The position numbers and the translations under genes were made by a program. The notes under the pieces are model-generated. The model worked only from the letters and a program-made list of their open reading frames with translations, did not search any database and was not told the origin of the DNA. A DNA stretch of 64,000 nt from Lutraria lutraria (taxonomy: Eukaryota > Mollusca > Bivalvia > Venerida > Mactridae), in contig OZ026841.1 of NCBI GenBank assembly GCA_964023205.1, forward strand, positions 32,564,399 to 32,628,398, read 5' to 3'. Of this stretch, positions 12,213 through 23,080 are shown piece after piece (the first letter of the stretch is position 1; every line of letters begins with the position of its first letter).

Positions 12213-13970
12213 GTCTTGTTGATAACTTGCAACTTAACCAATTACCCTTGACTTGGGTCCATTCATCCTTACTAATTGAAATATTAAGCCGTGGGCGAGG
12301 AAGTGTCATTCAGTCAATTCAACAAAGACTTTACAAACGAAACCAAAGACTTATTTGTATGCGCAAGGTACATAATACAGCTCCATGCACATTGAATACT
12401 AATACATGGAAAGAACTTGTTTTCTTGTAGTCATTCCGTTACCTCTCAGTTAATCCATAGTCGTCTTGTGAGGAGACATTTTATATATGACCGGAACCGA
12501 TGTGTTCTATTCTGTCTTGACGTTTAATATCATGTCGTTGCTTTGAAGTATATTATTTGCTGCATATCATGAATACATCAGTACTCTGTAACTATGGAAT
12601 CTTTAGAACTACAGAGATTTTTTCTAGCAGTCATTTCTGATTTATATTCGTGTACGGTACGACGTATCAAATAGGGACACATCTTTTTGTGGTTACCGTG
12701 GTATCTTTAAAACAGATTGTCCAGTAACCAACACTACTAGTAGTTTAATCGAATCCCGCTAGATCTTCTGAAGATTTATTTGGTATTTTTTCGTCTGATT
12801 ATATATGTTAATACCATTGTAAGTTTAGGCACGAACAGAACCGAACCCGTGAGCATATTTCCTACCGGTCATATATTCTGTTACACAAAAGCCCATTATA
12901 TGGCAAGAAATTGCGACTGATGTTTGAATTAGAAAACGAATGACTTTGAATGAAATACTTTTAATTAAATCGCAACAGAGATGCATGTCCCTTATGGTGT
13001 CTACAACTCACGACCTCTTTACAACGGTAACAACATTTTACACTTTCACTGATGGATTTGTTTGCATGTACATCTCATTCAAAGCTTTAGTAATCTGGTA
13101 ACGTTGGTGCTTGACGAATTGAATAAAAACATTCGAACTATAATGCGATCAGTTTGCGTCATAGTTTGATATTGAATCTAAAGTGTTACAAGGCTGCACT
13201 CACGTACTGACCATAAACATAGAACAGCGGATTTGAGCCTTAAAAGAATTAGTTGTATGACAGATGTATCCATTTTGGATGGTATCTCGTGGTAGTTCTA
13301 TTTCATTAGGATTGTTTTAATCGCCAGAGCTTTTAGTGAAATTGCATAAGGGCCTCATTAAAAATATCTTAACACTCATAGTTGAAAAAACAATGCATTG
13401 GTTTTATGTTACGTGAAGTCGTTGATTAAAGTTCGTCCTTTTAATACTCAGTATTACAATTAAAAAAAAGTTTTATTGTAAAAAAAGAAAATTGAGGTAG
13501 TACAAGTTTTACACAAAGATGAATAAGCAAACATTGTGAACTAATTTGAATACCCTCCTTGCGTATTATGTTGTTATGCGATTTCAAAGGAGTTTTCAAA
13601 TTTGAAAATAAACAAATTAGAAACTACAATGTATTCCATATTACAGCAACATTCAAATTCAATTTAGATCCTGACAGTGTGTAAATTTACTTTGAACCTT
13701 TCATTATATCACATTACTAAGATTGCAGAGGATGGATCTAATTGGAACTTAAGTTATCCTCCTTCTATAGTAAGTAAGCATAATGTACTATATTCTTCAG
13801 AACAAAATTAATACAATTAGTGTTTGCCTTTTATTGACATCATTATTACACTCTATGATTATAAAAATAATAGTTCTGACCAGTGCTAATAATTCTGATC
13901 AAAAATTGTATCTTTGGGATAAGCTTTGTCGCTTAGGATTACACTTACTTTTACTTATAGTCTTCCCAAC
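12213..13970. other. AT-rich sequence, nothing firm
   Basis: The plus frame at 12227-12430 has a basic peptide (SIQQRLYKRNQRLICMRK) before a GTACAT but no good acceptor, so I do not call it. An isolated B-box-like AATCGAATCCCGC occurs near 12740. Nothing else is supported. Confidence 0.4.
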
Positions 13971-13977
13971 GACATTA

Positions 13978-14165
13978 ATTTCCTTTTCTTTTTGCTGGGG
14001 TTTTATGTCGCAACCACATTTAGTGTGGGTCATTAGGTGACTTTTGCAGCTGGGGTGTTGGAGGAAGTCCCTAGACGTATACCTGTGTAGAACCATCGAG
14101 CTTCCATAAGTTAGCTGGACAGATGACTCCCGCCGAAATGAAGCGCTAGTGATTCCAGGTCAGAT
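13978..14165 (-). mobile_element. SINE-like element with GTTGCGACATAAAACC 3' end
   Basis: Read on the minus strand, the sequence runs from about 14165 through AGGTATACGTCTAGG, GACTTCCTCCAACACC and GTCACCTAATGACCC to GGTTGCGACATAAAACCCC, followed by an A-rich tail. Bivalve genomes hold many copies of SINE-type repeats ending in this gtgcgacattaaaccc-like block. Reading frames on both strands here are probably incidental. Confidence 0.55.
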
Positions 14166-14935
14166 ACAATAACTACATGGTAACGTCGACTCCAATTTTC
14201 GTTTTATATTGGATTTATATTCAGTAATCGACTGTATATGTGAAATTGAGAAGATTATACCATAACGTCTGGTATGTGTGCGTCCGATTGCTTCGATATA
14301 CGTTAATTCATTGACAAGAAAAGTGTTCTTTCAGTTCGTATAATGTGCCAATAAAGCGATTCTTATGTGAATTTTAGTGGAGTAAAAGCAGAAACAGGAG
14401 TACGAGGCTTGGTACCATACAATTTCTTTCCATCCTAATGTTTATCGAATCTCAATCTGACTAAAGTATTCGATCTTCCTTACGGCAAGATCTGATGACA
14501 GCCTATACCAGTTTCCATTTTCAAAAGTCGGAATTTCCATTATCACTATTTATATATATTTATAATTCAGCCAATCGTATAACTCGTTTCATCGGTACTT
14601 TGACCGAATGAACTTTCTACCTGACGATGTTATTTAAACGTTAGTAAACATTAAATTACGTATATCATATTTGTCTGCAACCACTTTTTGATTTTTTTAG
14701 TAATCCTGATCGATTCGGCCATAGTAGTACAGAAAATTTAATAAACACGCATGTCACATGGGAGCTATCATTACATTTAGTTGCGTAAGAAAAGGTGTTC
14801 GTGATAACTACAAGTCAAATATTGTTTTTTACTGCGGTTAAAAATAGAATCAGATCACTTTCAGAATTATGAAAGTAAGGCGCTGACTGGCTAGTGGAAA
14901 AGGTCACATGAGATGACCTTCTATAGGTTGTCTTC
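14166..14935. other. AT-rich sequence, nothing recognised
   Basis: No motif, repeat or exon that I can support. Confidence 0.45.
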
Positions 14936-15065
14936 AGATCCTCATAGCGTAGCGGGTTTGAGGATATGGTTTTAATCAGATTGATCGAATCTCTACCCAG
15001 GGCTGTCTATCATTATCTGTCACTTACATCCATGTCATCGTCTGAAAAGTAGTTCTAAACATGTG
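14936..15065 (+). mobile_element. tRNA-derived SINE head
   Basis: A consensus A box, TAGCGTAGCGG, lies near 14945. A B-box-like GATCGAATCTC follows about 45-50 bases later, the spacing expected of a tRNA-derived promoter. A short hairpin (AGGTCACATGAGATGACCT, about 14910-14928) precedes it. The body downstream includes CATCCATGTCATCGTCTG. No clear tail was seen. Confidence 0.45.
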
Positions 15066-15545
15066 AACACATTTTTAGTTTCCAGCTGATATTCAAATGC
15101 ATTTGTATTAATTAATACTTTTTCACGAAAAGGTTTAAATTCGGTCTATCCATTTAAATATTGGATTCTGTAACATAATTTCCGAATATAAAAGTCACTT
15201 CCAGTTCAAGAAAAAAGCGCGCTTGATAAACATAATATTGCCTGGTGCTTTCGTGTAAATTAAATGTTTTTTATGTGCAACGAATTGTACATAAAAATAG
15301 TTCTATAAGTTGTAAAATCAGTGCACTATTTGTGGCCTTATCTCATGGTTTACTAGAAACTTGTAAACAGTTCAGACGTTGAGCAGAGATTGGTGTAAAT
15401 TATAGCTCCTGTGTTCAGCAACATCTCACCATTCGATTGCATTACGTGTGATATTAAATTGTTGACGATAATAGGAAGCAAGAACAGACGTACTGTCATC
15501 AGCAACCAATTTTACATTTTCATGCGAACTGCTTCAACTCCTCAG
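15066..15545. other. AT-rich sequence, nothing recognised
   Basis: Probable intron or intergenic DNA upstream of the candidate exon at 15546. Confidence 0.4.
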
Positions 15546-15672
15546 AAAACCATAAGTTCGTTCGAATATTCATAGAGCGACTCCATGTCCAAAACGCCAC
15601 AGAACAAAACATGAATGAAAAGAATATCCCTTGGGAATCGCCTGATTATCGCTTCCATGACCACATCAATTT
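15546..15672 (+). CDS. Candidate internal exon, unknown protein
   Basis: A pyrimidine-rich acceptor ending CTTCAACTCCTCAG precedes 15546, and a strong donor GTAAGT begins at 15673. Between them only one frame is open. It gives 41 codons including NHKFVRIFIERLHVQ and PWESPDYRFHDHIN. The other two frames hit stops. The segment is visibly richer in GC than its flanks. It begins with two bases finishing a split codon and ends with two bases of another. I do not recognise the protein. The combined splice and frame evidence makes it one of the better exon candidates here. Confidence 0.42.
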
Positions 15673-16901
15673 GTAAGTCAGTCAGATTTATTACATTACA
15701 AATCACAAAAGTATGTCATTGCCACTATTTAGACCAGAAGAATGGGAAACGTAAAAAACTTGCGGTGATTGAATTTTTTTGATATATTTAATACCGCGAT
15801 TTAGTTTTATTAATGTTTAAGCTATGCAAATATGTTTCACAAATGTTCGAATAAAACATGATTTATGGTGATTGATATATTATTCATGTATTCAATTCTG
15901 AATATAATAATCATGAACAGTCAATCCTGTGTGAAAGGCCTCCTCAGAATCTAGTGTCATTCTTGAATAAACCGTCATTGATTATTTAGAAAAAAATGTT
16001 TTCCGGATAAATGCTTCCTGATAATAAAGTCCACGGGTTATCTTTGTTTACAACTTTACCAGTACATAATGCAGCCAAAGTTAAAGAATGAATAGTGTGC
16101 TGTCTTGTTCATCAAAAAGTAGATTGTTTTTGAGCGCTGTCTTTCAAACAGTGACTTCTTCGATTATTTTCATTTCATTCGTTTTGAAAGGAAAGGCAAA
16201 AATAAATTGGAACATTATATAAAAACACAATATCGATGAATTGAACTGCTTGAGTTAGGGTATTCAAAACGATTAACTCACGCAAATTGACGCTAAGATT
16301 CACGTGTAAGTTTAATTCATTTATTCAAGAGAGTTAATACCAAAACTGTAAAAGTGCAAATGATATTCATTGGGAACATAAAATGAATCGTAACCATTTT
16401 TATTTTCCTGGCTTTTCTTCAAATAATATCACTTAAGCTTGTCTTTTCTACAGCATTGTGTGTGAAGTTTTAAGATACACTATATTTAGATTTAAGAATT
16501 ATTGGAATGACAGGGTTGAAGGAGTTTTAATTACAAATTTTAGATTTTGAAATTGACTTTCCAGAGGCGTCATTGAACATTTTGTTGCAAGTTAAATACT
16601 TCTTTTGTTACATAGTGTTATGATTGGAATTAGGTTTGAATTTCAGATAATCGTTCAGAAGAAAATGGTCGTTACATTGTGGCGGTCTAAATAGTGTGGA
16701 GGCAGGGTAGTTTTCTTTTAACTGAAAAACTGTTAATTGCAAAACGTTCAACATGATTGGCGGAACTAGGAGAATCTCACGTCAGTATAATATGGTCAAT
16801 ATTTTCAATAACTTGTTCAAAAGAAATCGTCTTTTATTATGCTTTAATGTTAGAGCAAATAAAATTAAAATGGTAAAAAGTCGGAAATACATAGTTTTCC
16901 T
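15673..16901. other. AT-rich sequence, nothing recognised
   Basis: No supported feature. The frame at 16753-16935 (plus) runs into the repeat copy that follows and is not convincing. Confidence 0.45.
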
Positions 16902-17799
16902 AACGTATCGGTATAGGTTGAAATCGCTAAAGTAACGTAAAATGATATTTTACGTTATTTACAAAGATTGAATATCATACTTTAACACCAAGCAATAAAA
17001 ATCTTTAAAACGCTAAAAATGGTGTTTTATTGCAATAAATACTGCACCCCTTTATCGACTTTTCCTTATCAGCGTTAAAAATCAATAACGTAATGCGCAT
17101 TGTATTGGTACGATATGATACTATTAATTCATTAATGACAAACAATTTGTTATAAAATCTCTTACTAGACATCAAACATGGGCGTGGTTTCAATTATTGA
17201 ACCGTAAAATTAGCGATTTTGATTGGCTATCAAAACTGAATTGGTTGCATCAAATTCATAGATTTCATGAGACGATAATGATCCAACACTTCTATTGTTA
17301 ACTGTTCAGCTTAAAAAAACACAGAAGGTGCCGTTTTCGAATTAACATTGTCGTCTTATTTGATGACGGATTTCAAAGCGGTTTTCGGTAATTTGTAGGG
17401 AACTATGCCTCAGAATTTTGATACTTGTTTTCAATTTTTATCTATGGCGTATTACGTAATAAACAGCGAGGTTTTGGTACGGAATTTCTTTAAAGTCAAG
17501 TATCTAACGAACCGAGGACATTATATAAAAACTGAAGCACGGTTCCCTGCATTATACATTTATAGTGATTTTAAGGTTATTTGTTGTAATATATTCCTAT
17601 ATACAGAGTAGTTTTCGTTGTTCAAAAAATTGAAAATTACGTGCGATATTGGTTTATAGAAGACCAATCAAATGTAATAATTGTTTCAAATCACTATATA
17701 CAGTGGGTTTATTTTAGTATATAATTATGATTTAGTTTTTAAATCTATAAATTGGTGAAACTTGATTTGACCTCACATCCACGCCAGATACCTTAAAAA
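16902..17799 (+). repeat. Dispersed repeat family, copy C (both ends present)
   Basis: The left part (16902-17150) matches the reverse complement of 21650-21840. The right part (17443-17799) matches the reverse complement of 20380-20775. The left and middle (16955-17405) also match 27912-28380 on the same strand, with shared words CTGCACCCCTTTATCGACTT and GATTGGCTATCAAAA. The frame at 17405-17611 lies in the right part and shows no known domain. I found no clear terminal inverted repeats, so the class of element is unknown. Confidence 0.8.
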
Positions 17800-18689
17800 A
17801 CATTCAGCGCAGATTAAAGGAAATGTATCAAACAACGTAACAAAGGTTCCATCGCCTAAAAAGTAAAATAGCAAAAATTAAGCATCAATTAATAGATAGC
17901 ATCTTCAAAAGCAATTTAAAAACAATTTCTCAGTTTTAAAGAAATATAAATAATGGTTACTTTGCTGCGCGACATTAAATTTAGATCAAAGAAAATGCAT
18001 TAGTCATAAAATGTAGACCATTGGAATGTTCAATTGTACTAAATTTCTTTTTCGTAATGCTTCTGTGCATATAATTCAAGATCACCTTAGCGTTTGCCTA
18101 TTTTTTCACCTGTCCTCGAGTAATTTCATCTCTGGCATGATTGAAGATTTATCATATAATCAATTATCTTAAAGCCATGGAAGCATTTTAACTAACTGAA
18201 GAATACCAATCAGAATACATAATTATTACGTCAGTTTGTGATGTTTGTTGTCTAGTTTGAAATCCAAGTTCGGATTAAAATATGTATGGACAAATTGGCT
18301 CTGATACAGACTAAAACATCAGTCGACACAAAAATGTATCTTTTTGGCTTTTGTTCCGTTCACATTGTCTAGGCACTTTTCGTTTAACAATATACTAAAA
18401 TACTATGTGTTGCACTCACCGATTACCTGTCCCTTTGAGATTTAAAAAGAGACAAATGGCAGTTGTGATGACAGTAACTGGTGTGTGTAAAACGTGACTG
18501 GCGTACCATTTATATATCAAAGTTAAATCGACTATGCGTAAACTTCTTTATAATCTGCTTTAGGGTTTATTTTAAATTCGTTAATGCATTTCAACATATT
18601 TTGTGAAGGGATATTGGAGTTGTTCGAAACTGATTAGGATTTAAGCTTCTTACTTACTAACTTAAACATTTTCACTCATTGAGGAGCAA
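17800..18689. other. AT-rich sequence, nothing recognised
   Basis: No supported feature. Confidence 0.45.
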
Positions 18690-19510
18690 TAGGGGCGACA
18701 TCATAGCTTTTAATAGGTCTTTGGATAGGATTTTTTGATGTCGAAGGGGACCTCCTCCATGTCGTGGTAGGCGCCCTGTCGATTTCATTCAAGGGCCTGC
18801 CGAGCTATATTTTGCTGTTGTCTGTGCAGAGTATGCCCAATCGACCTCCACTTCTTCTGCGTGGTGGAGTCAGTGATAGGGGACTGGCCTGATCATTCTT
18901 AAGACAGTTGTTGATGAAGACGTGTACTTTGTGGTCCAAGCCTTTGGTACGTCTCTTGGTTTCTGCTCCATAGAGAAGAACTGTCTTCACATTAGCTTGT
19001 ACTTTTGGTAGATGTTTCTGTTGTTCTAGACAAGGGTTAATGTGACAAATGCCTGGCGGGTCTTCCCGATTTCTGCATGGATATCTTGCTCTGTGCCTCC
19101 AGTCTTGCTCACAATGATGCCTATGTAGGCAATGTAGTTTTCATCTTCGATGTCTTTGCCTTCTAGTCGGATAAGAGCTTCCTGTAAGGGCTTGACACGA
19201 AGGCATTTTGGCTTCTAGACGTCCTGTCTGTCTGGTTACCTCTTGAAGCCGCATATGGTGTTTGGTGTGGGACAGTAGTGCAATAACGTCTGCAGCATTA
19301 AGATCTTCCGTTTTTCCAGTTAAGGTCTATCTATCGTGTTCTTCATTACCCAGTCAATTGCAATGATGAAGATCAATGGTGAGAGTAGAGACAGCCTTGC
19401 CGGACGCCATTGTTGACTTTGAAAGGCTAGGAAAGGTTCATGTCGCGAATGACATGACATGTATTGTTGCTGTAAAGACTGCGCATATTGCATACAAGTT
19501 AGCCATAGTC
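18690..19510 (-). pseudogene. Decayed RTE-type LINE reverse transcriptase
   Basis: Read from 19510 down on the minus strand, frames can be followed through VNNGVRQGCLYS (the RT 'GVRQGC' motif). A degraded LNAADVIALLSHTK block follows in the place of the catalytic ADD motif, then KTVLLYGAETKRRTKGLDHK. The end has AEEVEVDWAYSAQTT and TTTWRRS, the C-terminal 'RRW.WIGH..R ... GRP..TWRR' region of RTE-like ORFs. Frameshifts and stops break it many times, so it cannot make an active enzyme. The peptide LSPLIFIIAIDWVMKNTI appears in another frame at 19330-19390. It is a 5'-truncated, old copy. Confidence 0.85.
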
Positions 19511-19939
19511 TCAAGATTAATTCTACTCTACTAAATCTTATATTCTTTCCGGGGACAATCATTGAGCATACTGTATTCAAATCATCACTACAAATTGCCT
19601 GTCAGTACAATTTACACGATTTGTCATGGCAGCATATGTGGTACCAGTTGTTGCATGCACAAAATTACAAAAACAAGACTTTAAGATGTGCTCATCAATA
19701 ATTGTCATGATTTACAGTGTGATAATTCACTCGTGCAAAACAAATACCGGAAATTAAGCGTCCAGCCAATGTGACCTTTCTTTTGTCATCTGTCACTTCT
19801 ACAACATGGAAGTTTCTTGTATGAAGTTACGTCTCAATCCAAATGCCAGCAAGTGGAAAGGAAAACTGATTGCCATATAAACAAGCACACATATATTTCA
19901 TATCTATTTTGCTCAGGTTAATCAGTTTACGTTAATGGG
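19511..19939. other. AT-rich sequence, nothing firm
   Basis: A 24-codon frame starting at the ATG near 19806 (MEVSCMKLRLNPNASKWK) has no donor or family motif, so it is only noted. Confidence 0.35.
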
Positions 19940-19947
19940 GGATATAC

Positions 19948-20165
19948 GAGGGGTGTCCCAGAATTACGTAGACTTTTGCTATAACTCGAAGACGGTCACA
20001 GAGAATAGCACGAAACTTCACTTGCATCTTGTCATACGTTTATTAATTAAGTAAGCACAATTTCAGTTGTTTACATAAATTGGTGTGGACATGACGGTCG
20101 TTCGAAGTACTCAAATGCACTGTGGGCGGGGCAGGTCATCGTGACATATATGTCACACAAACGTT
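19948..20165 (+). mobile_element. Possible single end of a mariner/IS630-like element
   Basis: The sequence TACGAGGGGTGTCCCAGAAT followed by TACGTAGACTTTTGCTATAA resembles the outer inverted repeat of mariner-type elements, and a TA precedes it. I found no matching opposite end in the next 2 kb and no transposase motif. If real, it is a truncated end only. Confidence 0.3.
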
Positions 20166-20379
20166 TGTTTGTAAGGGGATAATTGTAGTACATGCATTGC
20201 AATTATGGTTTTGCCAAAAATACATTATACGTTTTAGAATAAAGTATATTATGTGGAAAGCGTCTGTTTGTGCTTTGTAACTTCAAAGCAACTTTACAAT
20301 CAAGTACGTGCATTAATCATACTAAATAGCGTATATTTAAGTCATTATTACGTACAGATGTAAAAATTAAAAACATTTT

Positions 20380-21840
20380 AAGGTAACGGGCTTGGATGTC
20401 AGCTCAAACAAGTTTCACCAATTAAAATATTTGATAACTAAACTTTAATTATATACTAAATTAAACCCACTGTATAAAGTGCATTGCAGGTGATATGAAA
20501 GAAATATTACATTTGATTGTTTGATTCTATCAGGTAGTTGTATTTAATACAACTACCTGATTCTATAACCAATATCGCACGTAATTTACACATTTTTGAA
20601 CAACGATAATTACTCTGTATAAAGGAATATATTACAACATAAAATGACTATAAATGTATAAAGCAGGAAACCGTGCCTCAATGTTTTTAATAACGTCATG
20701 CGTTCGTTAGATACTTGACGTTAAAGAAATTCCGTACCCAGAACCCCGCTGTTTATAACGTAATACGCCATACTTAAATCAAAGCTCTGAAGGTTCTGCT
20801 GTTGTTCGGAAATACAAAGCAGTCAAAACTTGAATTTATTTGTAGGTTGAGTTTTTTTAATCCGAGTGATAGTTCGCACATGAATTTGGATGCAGACTTA
20901 AGTACTAATTACGCTTTTCTACACCCACTATGCAGTTGTTAAAGTTGTTCCCGTTCCATGTGCTTTCAGTAATTTGATTTATGATTCCCATCTGATCACC
21001 AAAAGTAGTTCAGCAAATAGCATAATATTATATAGTCTACATTACCTGCCTCTTTGTATACTCAACTTATGCAGAATGTGATATATCATACATGAAGACA
21101 CACTCGAAGAAAAAGTTACACGTTATAAGCATTAAATCAATCGATTACAATTTCCCAATGAACCGCTTTTGTAAATATCTGGTTGACACTAAGTTATCAT
21201 CGCATCGTCCATGAATTCAAAGATGACGTTTATGCGTTTACAATAGAAGCTAGGAACCAGACTAAATTAGCATATAAAGCACGAGGATTGTGATGTCATC
21301 CTTCCATGAAATGTATATACTGAAGGGATAGGATTGTTTAGATTTTTACGACTGTCTTCTATTGCTCGTTTACGATATTGCATAGCCATCTGATTTTGAC
21401 CTATATGCACGTAATATTTGAATTTGTATTTATGCCACTGAATTTTTAAAAAATGGAACCATGTTCGTAGGCGGGAGGTTATTGGAAGCTGTTCGGTATG
21501 CAGATTTATGAAAACTGAGCGAGTTTTGAAATGCGGTAATAACTTTATTGTTCGAAAAACAATAAACCGATGCTAGTCTTGTTTATCAAACAATAAGAGT
21601 ATCGACAGTAATATCACGATTTGTTAAACCCTTGTTATGACAATTTTTTGCCATTAATGATTTAACAGTGTCATATCGTACCAATAATGGGATGCAGTAT
21701 TTATCGCAATAAAACAACACTTTTAGCGTTCGGTTAGAATGTTTTGTTGCTAGTATGATATTTAATCTTTGTAAATAACGTAAAAATCGTTTTACTTTAT
21801 TTTAGCGATTTTAACCAATCCCGATACGTTAAGTAAACAA
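20380..21840 (-). repeat. Dispersed repeat family, copy B (chimeric)
   Basis: Read on the minus strand, the order is a left part like copy C (21840-21650), a core like copy A (21640-20776), then a right part like copy C (20775-20380). In copy C the two ends are joined by a different middle of about 290 bases. Copy B therefore has a core of about 865 bases in its place. No long open frame exists. Sequence agreement with A and C is high enough to follow nearly base by base. Confidence 0.8.
20524..20566. mobile_element. 29-base palindromic insertion with 7-base target duplication
   Basis: CAGGTAGTTGTATT and AATACAACTACCTG are perfect inverted arms around one T (20531-20559). ATTCTAT stands on both sides (20524-20530 and 20560-20566). 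The homologous place in copy C, near 17650, has only one such word and no palindrome. CAG...CTG ends and a 7- or 8-base duplication recall hAT-type elements. Confidence 0.7.
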
Positions 21841-22740
21841 TATACAAAATAGCATACAACAAATGAAAGACAATTGCATTAACATCATGATTAAGTAAAT
21901 AGTTCAACAGAAAGTTCTAAATGCTGGGTTTCACACATATTAGAACAGTAATCCAACGTAACTGCTATGAATCCAATATCGACATCAAGCTTATTATCAA
22001 ATTACTATTTTCTTCAAGGTCAAAGTATTTGTAGCTTATTATATTAATAAGCTGTTTTGGAATAAGGTTGTTGCGGTCGTATAATCAGATACGCGTTTCG
22101 TTTGAAGTACATACGAAATACGCTAACGATTTTACAAATAAGAATAGTGTGATAATTCAAGAGACACACTTACGCTTTCTATTGCATTAAGACATTAAGA
22201 CAATATAGGCAAATATGAAGTAACTTTTCTGTGAAGCTCGTTCCCATAAATGAACCTGAATATATATTCATTAACTATAACTATCACACACATTTAAATA
22301 ACTGTATTCACAGTTTCGGCTCTGTAGTCAAGACTGCAAGCCTAACTTGTCACAAATCGGCATCTTTTATTTGGTTTGTTAAGTTAAAAACTTATCGACA
22401 ATTGTTCATGAACGGTTAGCGGACGAAGTTAAAAATCTAATCTACAATTTCTATAATATTTCGTGACAAAATAGCTAAATAAAACTGAAAGTAAATTGTA
22501 TAATGTTCTCCCAAGTGATAAAACGTTTCATTTCTTTTAAAATGACAAACAAAACAATACGATCGCTAATGGAAAAAACTAATTGAGCAATAAAGACAAG
22601 ACAGGTTTGACGTTGGTAAACATTACTGACGTCCTCATTAAAAAACTGTGTTGAATAACTTAAACAAATTGTAGAAAGAAAAAAGCAATCATAGGGAATG
22701 TCGCATGCTTTAGATTCGATTATCAACCGACAACTATACT
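21841..22740. other. AT-rich sequence, nothing recognised
   Basis: Short overlapping frames only (for example 22231-22419 plus, 22475-22726 minus), without motifs. Confidence 0.4.
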
Positions 22741-22749
22741 GTCAAAAAG

Positions 22750-23080
22750 CACAATCATGTCGCAACAATCGACCAGCTCACAAGTATATCGTCACAACCA
22801 ACTAATACATGGTTATATAGCCAAAACATACAGTACATCCTCGCCACTTATCAAAGCCCAGTTAAAATACCACAACGTACATAATTTTATGTATTGTCGC
22901 ATTCGACAAACGCACAGGTATATAGCCTCAACCAATAAATGTCCATTCATATTGTCATAGCATATCATATCATCCCTACACAAATAAATGTACTGTTATA
23001 TCGCCACATTCGACCAACATACATTTATATTGCGACAGCCAACCAATGCAGAATTATATCTCCAGAGCCACTCGCCCCCT
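22750..23080 (+). repeat. Degenerate tandem array, about 28-30-base unit
   Basis: About eleven diverged units share a core like TATATCGCCACAACCAACCA. Examples are TATATCGTCACAACCAACTA at about 22785, TATATCGCCACATTCGACCA at about 22998 and ATATTGCGACAGCCAACCAA at about 23028. Spacing varies and some units are truncated. The plus-strand frames at 22757-22960 and 22988-23176 are by-products of the array. Confidence 0.6.

Noticed and set aside
13783..14096. Open frames on both strands near 13.8-14.1 kb
   Set aside because: They cross the SINE-like repeat ending GTTGCGACATAAAACC and its tail.
17405..17611. 68-codon plus-strand frame as a gene
   Set aside because: It is the right end of a dispersed repeat. 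The matching part of copy B is not kept open in the same way.
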